Part shown: positions 25,831 to 36,824 of the stretch, piece after piece
Position numbering within the stretch: the stretch's first letter is position 1
Layout: every line of letters begins with the position of its first letter
Assembly: GCF_003859805.1 (NCBI RefSeq)
Contig: NZ_RQZG01000005.1
Span: 1-64,000 of the forward strand
Length of the DNA stretch: 64,000 nt
Origin: Arachnia propionica
Lineage (GTDB): Bacteria > Actinomycetota > Actinomycetes > Propionibacteriales > Propionibacteriaceae
Direction of reading: 5' to 3'
Program-made: the position numbers and the translations under genes
Notes under the pieces: generated by a model
What the model was told of the DNA's origin: nothing
What the model saw: only the letters and a program-made list of their open reading frames with translations
Databases searched by the model: none

Positions 25831-26730
25831 TCAGGCCGACCTCCTGCGGCGGGCGTTCTCCTCGAATCCTGAGGCGTGTCGCTTGAAGAAGTCGAGGAGT
25901 GTGTGGGTACCTGTTGGTTCGCCGACGCAGTCGTGCAGCATGCTCCACGACACGAACCGCATCGCATCGGCTTTCCTGGGGCTGAGGATGCCAAGAAGCG
26001 AAGGTGCGGCTGTCATGAGCCAAGGTGCCAGCCTGGTGATCCTCACAGGGCGGCCAAGCGCCTGGAAAGCACACTCGGCGAGGCCCTGCCACGTGAACAC
26101 CTCTGGGCCCCCGACGTTCCACGTTCCAGCTGCGCCGGAGGTGAGACGGTCAACGCAGTACGCCGCGAGATCGGCCCCGTGGACAGGGTTGATCCGGACC
26201 TCGGGCCGCACGATGAGGACCCGCCCCCTCCGGGCCATCCTCAGGATCTGCATCATGTCGGAGAAGTAGCCGGGTGGGTTGACGATCTGGCTGGGGATGG
26301 CGGATATCGTCAAGTCCTTGACGAAGGCCGTCTTCGCTCGGGTCAGCTGCGCCGGACATGCGTCTCCTCCCAGGACGTTGACGTAGCAGAACGCCTTGGC
26401 TCCGTGCCGCTCCGCGGAGCGGAGGATGGCGAGGTTCGCCCGGTGGTCGATGTCCCAGGGATCGGTCTTCTGCCTGGTGACTCCCAGGGCCGAGATGACG
26501 CAGTCCGTTCCTCGAGCAACATCGGCGATGAAAGAAGGATTCGTGACCTCACCGACAGCCCAGTCGTCGACGAAGCCGTCGATGGAAGGTGAGTCCCATG
26601 GTCCCGGCCTGAGGGCTCGCTGATGGTCCCGCACGACTGCGCGCACCTTCAGGCCACGCCGATGCAGCTCGGCGGCGATGAATCGCCCCAGGTAGCCCGT
26701 CGCCCCGGCGAGGAGAACCGTCTGAGCCAT
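25831..26730 (-). CDS. NmrA-like/SDR NAD(P)-binding protein
   Basis: A 299-residue atypical short-chain dehydrogenase. The N-terminal Rossmann motif VLLAGATGYLGRFIAAELHRRG binds NAD(P), and VRAVVRD follows the second strand. The YxxxK catalytic pair of true SDRs is not visible: FCYVNVLGG stands where strand five ends. This suits a redox sensor or a protein of the NmrA/complex I assembly type. NVGGPEVFTWQGLAECAFQ is typical of the family. ATG at 26730 has GGAAGGA upstream. It converges on the broken PIN toxin with six bases between. Upstream lies tRNA-His. Confidence 0.8.
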   Translation of the reverse strand: MAQTVLLAGATGYLGRFIAAELHRRGLKVRAVVRDHQRALRPGPWDSPSIDGFVDDWAVGEVTNPSFIADVARGTDCVISALGVTRQKTDPWDIDHRANLAILRSAERHGAKAFCYVNVLGGDACPAQLTRAKTAFVKDLTISAIPSQIVNPPGYFSDMMQILRMARRGRVLIVRPEVRINPVHGADLAAYCVDRLTSGAAGTWNVGGPEVFTWQGLAECAFQALGRPVRITRLAPWLMTAAPSLLGILSPRKADAMRFVSWSMLHDCVGEPTGTHTLLDFFKRHASGFEENARRRRSA

Positions 26731-26854
26731 GGATCCGTCCTTCCCACTGGCGATGTGGTGCAGTGCCGGTGGTCGGTGGCTGAGCGAGGCTGTCCACGTA
26801 CGACAAAGGGCCAGGCTGTGCCTTGTCCTGGAAGGTTCAAACCGGTCCGACTGG

Positions 26855-26927
26855 GGTGAGTAACGGGACTCGAACCCGCGACATCCTGGACCACAACCAG
26901 GTGCTCTACCAGCTGAGCTATACCCAC
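26855..26927 (-). tRNA. tRNA-His (anticodon GTG)
   Basis: Acceptor GTGGGTA pairs with TACTCAC, discriminator C73 as expected for His. The anticodon stem CCTGG/CCAGG holds the loop TTGTGGT (anticodon GTG), and the T-arm GCGGGTTCGAGTCCCGT is canonical. The extra G-1 is encoded at 26928. CCA is not encoded. Confidence 0.95.
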
Positions 26928-27012
26928 CATGCGCCATCGAAGTGGCGACTGGGCAACGATAGCGTATTCGGCCGCCTCACATGAAATCGACGTGGTGTGG
27001 GAGGATGCGGGC

Positions 27013-28314
27013 ATGGATCTGCTCGACGTCGGCGCGGTGGAGCTCGCCCGCAGCCTGACCCCCGGTCGGGTGGCCGACCACCTGCTGCGGGTGTTGGCCC
27101 GCATCGAGGAGCGCGACCAGGGGGTGAACGCCTTCTCGGCCCTCAACCCGCAGGCCCTCGACGATGCCCGCGCCCTCGACCTGCTGCCCTCCCTCGTCGC
27201 GGCCCGGCTGCCACTGTTCGGGGTGCCCGTCGCCGTCAAGGAGGAGATCGACGTCGCCGGGATGGTCACCACCTTTGGCGGGCGCGGCAACTCCAGCCCG
27301 GCGGCCGCCGACTCCGAGGTCGTGACGCGACTGCGCGCAGCCGGGGCCGTCATCGTCGGCAAGACCCACATGCCGGAGTTCGGGCAGACGGCCTTCACGA
27401 CGGGGGAGTGGGGCTTCACCCGCAATCCCCACGACCCCACCCGCTCCCCGGGTGGCTCCTCCGGGGGCTCTGCCGCAGCCGTCGCCTCCCGGATGGTGCC
27501 GCTGGCGCTGGGTGGCGACGCGGGCGGTTCCATCAGGATTCCTGCCGCCTGGACCGGGATCGTCGGGCTGAAGCCCACGCGCGGCAGGGTCACCACCGCC
27601 CCGCAGCCCCACCTGTGGCACGACCTGGGGAGCTATGGGCCGCTCGCCCGTGAGGTCGACGACGTGGCGACGGCTCTCAGGGTCCTCGCCCCGAGTGCGG
27701 TGCGACGCGAGGGGCCGTCGACCCTCACCGTCGGTTGGACCCTGGGGGCGCCGATGCCCGGGCTTCGGCCCTCGCCGGAGATCGCCGACGCCGTCGCCGG
27801 GGCCGCGCGTCGGCTCCAGGGGCTCGGCCACGACGTGCAGCACGGCTCGTTGCGCTGGCTGAACCCGGTGCTGCCCTTCCTCGTGCAGTATCACTGTGCC
27901 GTCCGCGACGAGGTGGCGGCCCTCGAGCACCCCGAGCGGGTGGAGCGGCGTTCCCGGCGGGTCGCAGCTCTGGGGAGTCTCATTCCCGAGGCCGTGTTCG
28001 AGTGGTCGCAGCGCCGCGTTCGTCGCATCGAGGAGGCGGTTGACCGGGCGTTCGGTGTCTTCGACGTGCTGCTCACCCCCGTCACGCCGACGCCGCCCCA
28101 TCCCATCCGCAGGGTGCACGAGATGGGTTATCTCCGCGCCCATCTGCTGTCCTCGCCGGTCATCGCCTACACGTCGTACTGGAACCTGGCGGGGCTTCCC
28201 GCCGTCGCCGTACCGGTGGGCAGGACGACGACGGGGTTGCCGCTGGCGGTCCAGGTCATCGGTCCGCGTGGCGGTGATGACCTGGTGCTGGAGGTGGCCA
28301 GGCTGCTCGGCTGA
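27013..28314 (+). CDS. amidase signature family hydrolase
   Basis: A 433-residue amidase with the Ser-cisSer-Lys triad in place: Lys in VPVAVKEEIDVAG, the glycine/serine core RSPGGSSGGSAAAVAS, and the nucleophile loop GGDAGGSIRIPAAWTGIVGLKPT. It hydrolyses carboxamides; whether the substrate is a small amide, a carbamoyl compound or a peptide is not clear. It lacks the GatB neighbour and the full GatA sequence, so it is not the tRNA amidotransferase subunit. ATG at 27013 follows GGGAGGATG. It is a single gene, divergent from tRNA-His. Confidence 0.88.
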   Translation: MDLLDVGAVELARSLTPGRVADHLLRVLARIEERDQGVNAFSALNPQALDDARALDLLPSLVAARLPLFGVPVAVKEEIDVAGMVTTFGGRGNSSPAAADSEVVTRLRAAGAVIVGKTHMPEFGQTAFTTGEWGFTRNPHDPTRSPGGSSGGSAAAVASRMVPLALGGDAGGSIRIPAAWTGIVGLKPTRGRVTTAPQPHLWHDLGSYGPLAREVDDVATALRVLAPSAVRREGPSTLTVGWTLGAPMPGLRPSPEIADAVAGAARRLQGLGHDVQHGSLRWLNPVLPFLVQYHCAVRDEVAALEHPERVERRSRRVAALGSLIPEAVFEWSQRRVRRIEEAVDRAFGVFDVLLTPVTPTPPHPIRRVHEMGYLRAHLLSSPVIAYTSYWNLAGLPAVAVPVGRTTTGLPLAVQVIGPRGGDDLVLEVARLLG

Positions 28315-28320
28315 GCCTCC

Positions 28321-28641
28321 TTACACCTCCGCGCCCAGGGCCTGGGCCAGGGTCCTCGCCTGCGCGGCTTCCTCCTTGCGGGACTGCCGCTCCAGGGAGC
28401 GCACCAGGATGGTGTGGGCGTAGGTGTTGGTGGGGTTGGTCTCGATCAGCTCCCGGGCCAGCCGCTCGGCCTTCGGCAGGTAGGCGGCCTTGTAGTTCGC
28501 CAGGGCCAGCAGCTCCTTGGTCTCCTCGATCTCGCTGGGTCGCCGCTCGACATCCAGGATGGCCTGGAGCTCGACGATGGCCTCGCGGAACCGACGGCTG
28601 TCGATGTGGTTCCTCGCGTTCATCAGGCGCTCGTATCCCAT
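28321..28641 (-). CDS. tetratricopeptide-repeat protein
   Basis: A 106-residue helical protein with about two TPR-like units (YERLMNARNHIDSRRFREAIVELQAIL, LANYKAAYLPKAERLARELIETNPTNTYAHTILVRSLE). It is a small adaptor-like protein common in actinobacteria, and its partner is unknown. ATG at 28641 has GAAGGAGG at seven bases; the upstream in-frame start at 28704 lacks one. It converges on the amidase with six bases between stops. Confidence 0.75.
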   Translation of the reverse strand: MGYERLMNARNHIDSRRFREAIVELQAILDVERRPSEIEETKELLALANYKAAYLPKAERLARELIETNPTNTYAHTILVRSLERQSRKEEAAQARTLAQALGAEV

Positions 28642-28762
28642 GATGGGCCTCCTTCGTCTCGTGTCGTGGAGTACAACGCGAGGCCCAGAAGGTTTATTCC
28701 TCAACTATTTCTCGGGGTCGGGGCCGGGTGTCAGGTGTCAGGCGTGCGGACGTCGAGTGTGA

Positions 28763-28835
28763 GCACGAACCGCCGACGAAAAACGCTGACACGTCGGCGG
28801 GTGACGGCGCAGCGCTTTTCGTTGGCGATTCGTGC
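28763..28835. repeat. REP/MITE-like inverted repeat
   Basis: Two 26-base arms, 28763-28788 and 28810-28835, match as inverted repeats at 23 of 26 positions around a 21-base loop. Each begins or ends with GCACGAA. It would fold into a long stem in DNA or RNA. Copies or partial copies of the arm recur at 28911-28936, 24875-24950 and 42238-42312. No gene overlaps it. Confidence 0.7.
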
Positions 28836-28910
28836 CTGGGTGGGTCTGGTGGGGGAAGGGCGGGCAGGAATTGCGGAGGGAGGACGGTTCGCCGTCGTGT
28901 GGTGACGTGC

Positions 28911-28936
28911 CAGCGACTTTTGCCGGCGATTCGTGC
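28911..28936. repeat. Solitary arm of the REP/MITE-like repeat
   Basis: CAGCGACTTTTGCCGGCGAT plus TCGTGC repeats the right arm of the 28763-28835 element in direct orientation, with the same TGACG leader. It stops 4 bases before the orn stop codon. Its left arm is missing or diverged. With the neighbouring hairpin it fills the 299-base gene-free gap 28642-28940. Confidence 0.6.
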
Positions 28937-28940
28937 TCGC

Positions 28941-29561
28941 TCAGGTCGGGATGGGAAGGCCGGTGACGCTGCCCCGATGCTTCGCCGCGACGAGCTTGGC
29001 CTGCGCCGTCGTCGGGCCGGGGGCGGCCACGAACATCGCCTCCCGGTAGTAGCGCAACTCCTCGATGGACTCCTGGATGTCGGCCAGGGCCCGGTGGTTG
29101 CCCTGCTTCTTCGGGGCCTGGAAGAACACCCTCGGGTACCAGCGACGAGCCAGCTCCTTGAACGAGGAGACATCGACGTTGCGGTAGTGCACCCACGCCT
29201 CCAGCTCCGGCATGTCGCGGGCCAGGAAGGCGCGATCCGTGCCGATGGTGTTCCCGGCCAGCGGGGCCTTGCGGGCTGCGGGCACGTACTCGCGGACGTA
29301 GTCGAGTGCGATCCGGGTGGCCTCCTCGAGGGTGGTGCCGGAGGCGAGGTCGTCGAGCAGCCCCGAGGCGGTGTGCATCTCCCGCACGACATCGGTCATC
29401 CCGGCCAGGGCCTCATCCGTGGGCTTGATGAGCACGTCGACGCCCTCGCCCAGCACGTTCAGCTCACCGTCGGTGACGAGCACCGCCACCTCGACCAGGG
29501 CATCCCTGGACAGGTCCAGGCCGGTCATCTCACAGTCGATCCACACCAGTTCATCGCTCAC
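28941..29561 (-). CDS. orn: oligoribonuclease
   Basis: A 206-residue DEDDh 3'-5' exonuclease that degrades 2-5 nt RNAs and pGpG to mononucleotides. Motif I is VWIDCEMTGLD, with the D and E metal ligands; motif II is NTIGTDRAFLARDMPEL; motif III is KKQGNHRALADIQESIEELRYYR with the catalytic His-Asp. Two GTG starts are possible, 29567 and 29561. I prefer 29561 because TAGGCT lies exactly six bases upstream, a leaderless layout. The repeat arm ends 4 bases past the stop. Confidence 0.93.
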   Translation of the reverse strand: MSDELVWIDCEMTGLDLSRDALVEVAVLVTDGELNVLGEGVDVLIKPTDEALAGMTDVVREMHTASGLLDDLASGTTLEEATRIALDYVREYVPAARKAPLAGNTIGTDRAFLARDMPELEAWVHYRNVDVSSFKELARRWYPRVFFQAPKKQGNHRALADIQESIEELRYYREAMFVAAPGPTTAQAKLVAAKHRGSVTGLPIPT

Positions 29562-29573
29562 GGACACAGCCTA
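29562..29573 (-). promoter_or_regulatory. Candidate leaderless promoter of orn
   Basis: Minus-strand TAGGCT (29573-29568), then GTGTCC, then GTG at 29561. If transcription starts at that GTG, the upstream GTG at 29567 is not translated, which decides the start. Confidence 0.5.
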
Positions 29574-29632
29574 GTGACATCGGGGCCAGGACACCCACCG
29601 GACGATCTGGCGTTACACTCGTGGGAGTCACG

Positions 29633-29705
29633 GCCCCAGTAGCTCAGTGGATAGAGCAACAGCCTTCTAATCTGTCGTGCGCAGGTTCGAGTCCTGCCTG
29701 GGGCG
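29633..29705 (+). tRNA. tRNA-Arg (anticodon TCT)
   Basis: Acceptor GCCCCAG pairs with CTGGGGC, discriminator G, and CCA is encoded (29706-29708). The anticodon loop CTTCTAA gives TCT, reading AGA/AGG, rare codons in this genome. The T-arm GCAGGTTCGAGTCCTGC is canonical. It is the only tRNA in the window with an encoded CCA end. Confidence 0.93.
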
Positions 29706-29715
29706 CCACGATGGC

Positions 29716-30372
29716 TCAGTCCGGACCCCAGGCCGCATCCCTGATCACCTGGTGTCGCCCCCGAGGGCTGAGGGTGAAACCGTGTGCGACAAGGGTTGGC
29801 GCCACCACCTCGTCGATGAGCGATCCGGCGGCCGGGTCGGTGCCGGATCCTCCCGGGGGCTGGTCACAGCCACCGCCCAGCACCCCGCAGTTGACCAGCA
29901 CTGCCTGCCGCCCAGGGGGAGCGGAGGGTCGTGACTCCTGCAGGAACAGAAAACCCTGAGGGGGCGAGGCCACCTGGTCCAGTGCGGGGTGCTCGTACCC
30001 GGTGACCGATCCAAGGCAGTACCCACAGCAGAAGAAGTCCACCAGAGCGACCACCCCGCGACGGCGCAGCTCCGCGAAGGCCTCGTCCAGCCGGGGCCGG
30101 TCCAGATCCGCGGACGCCGTGGCCAGCTGATGACATCGGAAGGTGAGCAGGTGGGCCACGAGGTCGCGGTCGGCATGCGTTCCGAATCGGCTCGCCCACG
30201 ATCCCATCCGCAGACACCTCGTCAGGACATCGACCTCCGTCTGACCGGAGACGATCCAACCCCAGGCCAGCCGGATCTGATCCAGTGCCTCCTCGACCCC
30301 GGTGGTGTCCAGGCGGCCACGCCACGCCGGGGGCAGCGTCAACCCCGACGGCAGTGGCGTGACCTGGCTCAT
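29716..30372 (-). CDS. conserved hypothetical protein, possibly DUF6891
   Basis: A 218-residue soluble protein. The middle holds a cysteine cluster, VDFFCCGYCLGSV, with another Cys later (VLVNCGVLGGGCD), which might bind metal or be redox active. The layout resembles actinobacterial proteins annotated as DUF6891, but I cannot confirm it. ATG at 30372 follows TACCGT by six bases. It diverges from the PrsW gene. Confidence 0.55.
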   Translation of the reverse strand: MSQVTPLPSGLTLPPAWRGRLDTTGVEEALDQIRLAWGWIVSGQTEVDVLTRCLRMGSWASRFGTHADRDLVAHLLTFRCHQLATASADLDRPRLDEAFAELRRRGVVALVDFFCCGYCLGSVTGYEHPALDQVASPPQGFLFLQESRPSAPPGRQAVLVNCGVLGGGCDQPPGGSGTDPAAGSLIDEVVAPTLVAHGFTLSPRGRHQVIRDAAWGPD

Positions 30373-30384
30373 GACGCCACGGTA
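30373..30384 (-). promoter_or_regulatory. Candidate leaderless promoter of the 29716-30372 gene
   Basis: Minus-strand TACCGT (30384-30379), six bases, then ATG at 30372. No ribosome binding site is seen. Confidence 0.4.
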
Positions 30385-30446
30385 GCGGACCGGGTTGGTG
30401 AACGCCGTCGTCGTTGGCCGGGGCGCCCAGTAGGCTGGTGGGCATC

Positions 30447-31784
30447 ATGACCACAGGTGCATCCGATACCAAGGACCTCGCGCTGGCCGATCGGCGACGG
30501 TGGCTGTCCGGGCTGCCCCCGGCGACTCCCCGCCCCTGGTGGAAACGACTGCTGCGCAGCCCCATGCTGTGGCTCACGCTCGTCCTGGTGCCGTTCTACT
30601 GCTACTGCCTCGCCAGCCAGTACATGATGCTGCACCCAGATCGGACCTTCCCCGACGGGACCGTCGCACTCGGCCTGAACAACGAGGCGATCCGCATCGC
30701 GGCGTTCTGGGCGATGTGGACCGCCCTGGCGTACTTCCTGCTGTTCGTGTGGCTCGACCGCTTCCGGTTGCAACGTCCCCTCACCTGGCTGCTGACCTTC
30801 GCGTGGGGTGCCTGCGCATCGACGTGGATCAGCATCCACGTCAACTCCTGGGCCGGTGAGATGATGCAGACCACCCAGGCCGATGCCGACGCCGGAACCC
30901 GCCCCGCCATCTTCATCGCCCCGTTCATCGAGGAGGCCAGCAAGGCCACGGTGCTGTTCCTGCTGGTCATCCTCTACCGCACCCGGATCGTCTCCCAGCT
31001 CAGCATCGTCACCCTGGCCGGGCTCTCGGCCATCGGGTTCGCCTTCGTCGAGAACATCATCTACTACGGCCGCGTCATCGTGTACGCGATGAACACCATC
31101 GAGGTGGAGGACCCCCAGGAGGCCGTGATGAGCATGGTCATGCTCCGCGGGGTCTACACCTCCTTCGGACACCCGCTGTTCACGATGATGACCGCGCTGG
31201 GGCTCGCCGTCGCCCTCGGGGCCCGCAGCAAGTGGGTGCGGGTCACCGCGCCACTGGGCGGGTTCCTCCTGGCGGCGGGTGGGCACATGCTGTTCAACGG
31301 GGTCGCGAGCCTCAACCCCGTCGATGCCCTCCGGACGCAGTGGTTCATGGCCCTGGCCCTGGTGGGGGTGCTGATCCTGTACCTCATCTTCAGCGTCGTC
31401 GCGGAGACCCGTCTGATCCGGCGACGCCTCACGGATCTCCACCGGGTCGGATGGCTGCAGGAGCGTGACGTGGTGGTGATCTCCAGCCCCCTGCGGCGGA
31501 TCAAACTGCTCACCGCGGCACTGTTCAGGGGACCACGGACGTGGTGGCACACCGCCCGGTTCATCCGGTTGGTCACGGAACTGGCACACACCCGGGCCCA
31601 GGTCACCCGTGGCACCGTCGGGCCGGGAGCGGACGACAGGTGTCACGAACTGGTCCACCAGATCGAGTCACTGCGGCCGAAGGCCCTGACCGAGACCCTC
31701 GGCCTCGCGGTGATCCCGCCGCGACGACGCCGCCGTCCCACACCCCCGGTGCCCGTCCACCCGCAGCAGGGATGGTACTCGTGA
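30447..31784 (+). CDS. PrsW family intramembrane metalloprotease
   Basis: A 445-residue membrane protein with about eight hydrophobic helices between residues 40 and 320. PrsW motifs are present: FIEEASKA (EExxK), FAFVENIIYY and SFGHPLFTMM, the Glu/His set thought to bind the catalytic metal. In B. subtilis PrsW cuts anti-sigma factor RsiW; the substrate here is unknown. The C-terminal 110 residues are cytosolic, basic and end in HPQQGWYS, a tail shared with the serine protease at 55742. ATG at 30447. The stop overlaps the start of the next GTPase gene (GTGA), so the protease is coupled to two GTPases. Confidence 0.85.
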   Translation: MTTGASDTKDLALADRRRWLSGLPPATPRPWWKRLLRSPMLWLTLVLVPFYCYCLASQYMMLHPDRTFPDGTVALGLNNEAIRIAAFWAMWTALAYFLLFVWLDRFRLQRPLTWLLTFAWGACASTWISIHVNSWAGEMMQTTQADADAGTRPAIFIAPFIEEASKATVLFLLVILYRTRIVSQLSIVTLAGLSAIGFAFVENIIYYGRVIVYAMNTIEVEDPQEAVMSMVMLRGVYTSFGHPLFTMMTALGLAVALGARSKWVRVTAPLGGFLLAAGGHMLFNGVASLNPVDALRTQWFMALALVGVLILYLIFSVVAETRLIRRRLTDLHRVGWLQERDVVVISSPLRRIKLLTAALFRGPRTWWHTARFIRLVTELAHTRAQVTRGTVGPGADDRCHELVHQIESLRPKALTETLGLAVIPPRRRRRPTPPVPVHPQQGWYS

Positions 31785-33502
31785 GCGGTACGGAACTTGC
31801 CGGGGCGTTGCAGCATCTGTCCACGGTCCTCGACACGACGACGTTGCCCCTGCCGCTCGAAGGAGTCACCGAGCAGCGCGGCATCGTCTCCTCCCTGCAG
31901 CACCAGGTCGTGGACTACCTGCTGCCCCGCGCCCAGCGCCTCGACGCCCCCCTGCTGGCCGTGGTCGGTGGTTCCACAGGGGCCGGCAAGTCCACCCTGG
32001 TCAACACCCTCCTCGGATCGGTGGTCACCCGTGCCGGGGTCCGTCGGCCCACCACCACCTCACCGACCCTGATCTGCCACCCCCTGGATCGGGACTGGTT
32101 CCGCACCGGGCCGGTCCTGCCCGGGCTGGTCCGCACCGACGAACCACTGACCGACTCGCGGGCGCTGCAGATCGTCGCCACCGAGCAGCTCCCCGCCGGG
32201 CTCGCCCTGCTGGACGCGCCGGACATCGACTCGGTCGACGACGAGAACCGCCGCCTCTCCCGTCAACTCCTGGGGGCGGCCGACCTGTGGGTGTTCGTCA
32301 CCACCGCGGCCCGCTACGCCGACGCGGTGGCCTGGGAACTCCTCCAGCAGGCGGCCGAACGTGATGCCGTGGTCAGCGTGGTGCTCAACCGCTGTCCCCC
32401 CGAGGCGGCCCACGAACTCACCACCCACCTGAACGAGATGCTGCTCGCCAGAGGACTCAGGGCGCAGCAGGTCTTCACCGTCCCGGAGCAGGATGAACCC
32501 GCCACCGGTCTCCTGCCCCCCGAACTCGTGGCCCCCCTCCGGCAGTGGTTGGGACACCTCACCGCCAAACGGGGGCGTCGCCACGCCGTCGCCGTCCAGA
32601 CCCTCGGCGGGGCACTGCGGCACCTCGATCCACAGCTTCGCGGACTGGTCGGGGCGGCGACCAGACAGCAGGAGGCCCTCTCGGACCTGCGCGAGGCAGC
32701 CGCCCAGGAGTTCCGCGAGGCCGCCTCACTGATCGGTCATGCCACCTCCGACGGGACGATGCTGCGGGGCGAGGTGCTCAGCCGCTGGCAGGACCTCGTC
32801 GGCACCGGAGAGTTCATGCGGGGCATCGAGCAACGCATCGCGGCGGTTCGGGACCGCATCACCGGTTGGTTCACCGGGTCGCGGAAGGCCGAGGAGGTCC
32901 AGGGGGCCATCACCGACGGACTGGCCGCCCTCATCCTCGAACACGCCACCGCTGCCACCGAGCAGGCCGCCCTCGCCTGGACCCGCACCCCATGGGGGCA
33001 GGTGCTGGCCACCCGCCCCAGCGACCTCTCCCGTCCCGAGCCCGGATTCGCCGACGAGGTGGCGTGGCTGGTCCGCTCCTGGCAGAGCGACGTGCTCAGC
33101 CTCGTCGAGAACGAGGGCACGGGCAAGCGGCGTCGCGCGCGGTTCCTGGCGCTCGGCACCAATGCGCTCGGAGCGGCCCTCATCATCCTCGTCTTCGCCA
33201 CCACCGGTGGACTCACCACCGCCGAGGTCGGCATCGCCGGAGGTACCTCGCTGGTGGCGCAGCGACTGCTGGAGGGGATCTTCGGCGACGACGCGGTGCG
33301 TCGCCTCGCGGCCCGGGCGAAACGGGAACTGGACTTCCGCATCGACAGCCTGCTCAGTGCCCAGCTCGCCCGTTTCGAGGAACGGCTTGCCGCCCTGGGA
33401 TTCGATGAGTCCCTGCCCGGGCAGCTCACCGAGGTGGCCGACGCCCTCAGGACGGCCAGCGGGGACGCCTTCGACTCGCTCACCCGACCCGAGGGATTCT
33501 GA
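31781..33502 (+). CDS. dynamin-like membrane GTPase, first of a pair
   Basis: A 573-residue GTPase. G1 is GGSTGAGKSTL (about residue 67), a G2-like threonine lies in RRPTTTSPT, G3 is DAPDIDS, and the G4-like segment is VVLNRCP, where NKxD has become NRCP. A helical stalk follows, then a hydrophobic segment (ALGAALIILVFATTGGL) near residue 470 and a basic helical end. The pattern fits bacterial dynamin-like proteins that bend or fuse membranes. GTG at 31781 makes a GTGA overlap with prsW; ATG at 31772 in the same frame is an alternative. The next GTPase starts on the last base of this stop codon, so the two are probably made in fixed ratio. Confidence 0.75.
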   Translation: MSGTELAGALQHLSTVLDTTTLPLPLEGVTEQRGIVSSLQHQVVDYLLPRAQRLDAPLLAVVGGSTGAGKSTLVNTLLGSVVTRAGVRRPTTTSPTLICHPLDRDWFRTGPVLPGLVRTDEPLTDSRALQIVATEQLPAGLALLDAPDIDSVDDENRRLSRQLLGAADLWVFVTTAARYADAVAWELLQQAAERDAVVSVVLNRCPPEAAHELTTHLNEMLLARGLRAQQVFTVPEQDEPATGLLPPELVAPLRQWLGHLTAKRGRRHAVAVQTLGGALRHLDPQLRGLVGAATRQQEALSDLREAAAQEFREAASLIGHATSDGTMLRGEVLSRWQDLVGTGEFMRGIEQRIAAVRDRITGWFTGSRKAEEVQGAITDGLAALILEHATAATEQAALAWTRTPWGQVLATRPSDLSRPEPGFADEVAWLVRSWQSDVLSLVENEGTGKRRRARFLALGTNALGAALIILVFATTGGLTTAEVGIAGGTSLVAQRLLEGIFGDDAVRRLAARAKRELDFRIDSLLSAQLARFEERLAALGFDESLPGQLTEVADALRTASGDAFDSLTRPEGF

Positions 33503-35138
33503 TGTCCACGCTGCGGCGACGACTCGAGCTCCTCGAGGAGCTGGTCCGGCTCACCGAGCACCGGGTGCCGACGGAACTCACCACACGGGCCGTCGAGATC
33601 ACCCGGCGCGCGGACCAACGACTGCGGCTCGGGGAGCAGACCGTCGTGGCCCTCGCCGGGGCCACCGGATCCGGCAAGTCCTCGCTCACCAACGCCCTGG
33701 CGGGCACGCAGGTCACGACGGTCGGGGTACGTCGTCCCACCACGTCGACGACCTTGGCCATCAGTGTCGGTGCCTCCAACCCGGAGCTGCTGGACTGGCT
33801 CCGGATCACCCGTCGTCACGAGGTCGCGGCACCCGAGACCGGGCTCGCCCAGGTGGTGCTGCTGGACCTGCCGGACCATGACTCGGTCGTCACCGCCCAC
33901 CGGGAGGAGGTGGACCGGCTGGCCCATCTCGTCGACCAGTTCGTGTGGGTGCTCGACCCGCAGAAGTATGCCGATGATGCGGTCCACGCGGGCTACCTGC
34001 GCCCCCTGGCCGGTCATCGTGACGTGGTGAGCGTGGTGCTCAACAAGGCGGACCGACTGACCCCGGAGGCCCTCGACGAGTGCCTGACCGACCTGAGGCG
34101 GCTCCTGGACGAGGACGGCCTGGGCGGGGTTCCCCTGCGCGCGACCTCCACCCTGACCGGACTCGGGATCGTCGAGCTGAGACGTGACCTGGCCGGGATC
34201 GCGGCCCGCAAGAGCGCTGCCCACGCCCGGCTGGGGGCCGATGTCGATCACGTCGTCGCGGGATTCGAGGATGCCTGCCGGGGCGAGGCAGGGGCGGTGC
34301 CCCCACGGGCCGTCACCGCGATGGAGGCCGTCCTCGCGACTGCCGCAGGGGTTCCTGAGGCCACCCTGGCGGTCAGGCAGGGCATGATCCACAGGGGTGC
34401 ACTCGCCACCGGGTGGCCGATGGTCTCCTGGCTCAGGCGGCTTCGCCCTGATCCCCTGAAGCGGCTGCGCATCGGGGGTGGTCAGGAGGGGGCGACCCCG
34501 GAGCCCGTGACCGTGCGCAGTTCCCTGCCGAGCCGAGGAGCCGTCGCGCAGGCCCAACTGCGCACCGGACTCCGGGCTCTGGCCGATGAGGTGGCCCAGG
34601 GGATGTCACCCGGCTGGGCCCGGGCGGTGCATCGCGCCGTGCACAGCCGCATGGAACAGCTCCCGGACCTCCTCGACCAGGCAGTGGTCCGCACCGACCT
34701 CGGTACCGAGGGCACCCCCGTCTGGTGGCAGCTGTTCCGGGGCCTCCAGTGGCTGCTCATCGTCTCGGTGGTGCTCGGTCTCGGCTGGTTGACGCTCAAC
34801 CTGGCGCTGACCTACTTCGGGCTGCCACCGTTGCCGACCGCACCGCTCGGACCGGAGGGAGGCCTCCGGATACCGACCCCGACCCTGCTGTCACTCGGCG
34901 GGTTGTGCGCCGGGATGCTGCTCGGGGTCCTCGGGCAGTTCTTCGTCCGGCTCGGGGCCAAGGCGGCGGAACGACGCGCCCGCCGTCGCCTCGACAAGGC
35001 CATCCACCAGGTCGCCGCACAGCACGTGGTGGACCCGCTGGCGGCGGAGGTGCAACGGCTGGCGGACGCCCGAGGGCTGCTCCGGGACATGGGGGCGAAG
35101 CTGGCATACTTGCCCACGGTCAAGTCGAAGGGAAGCTA

Positions 35139-35139
<1 letters not shown>
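33502..35139 (+). CDS. dynamin/Era-like membrane GTPase, second of a pair
   Basis: A 545-residue GTPase with an intact set: G1 GATGSGKSSL (about residue 53), G2 RRPTTSTT, G3 DLPDHDS, G4 NKAD. After a helical middle it has two strong membrane helices (LLIVSVVLGLGWLTLNLAL near 415 and LLSLGGLCAGMLLGVLGQFF near 470) and a basic C-terminal helix (RARRRLDKAI). Such proteins are often mislabelled as ABC transporters. Together with the preceding GTPase it forms a hetero-pair like other tandem bacterial dynamins. ATG at 33502 overlaps the preceding stop by one base (TGATG), and the stop overlaps the ettA start (TAGTG). Confidence 0.78.
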
Positions 35140-36821
<1,682 letters not shown>

Positions 36822-36824
36822 GCC

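Noticed and set aside
27013-28314. GatA subunit of the glutamyl-tRNA amidotransferase
   Set aside because: It has the amidase triad but is shorter than GatA and has no gatB or gatC beside it.
28694-29392. Open frames reading across the orn 3' end into the repeats
   Set aside because: They are created by the hairpin repeat (Pro/Arg/Ser-rich readings on both strands) and overlap the well-conserved orn frame.
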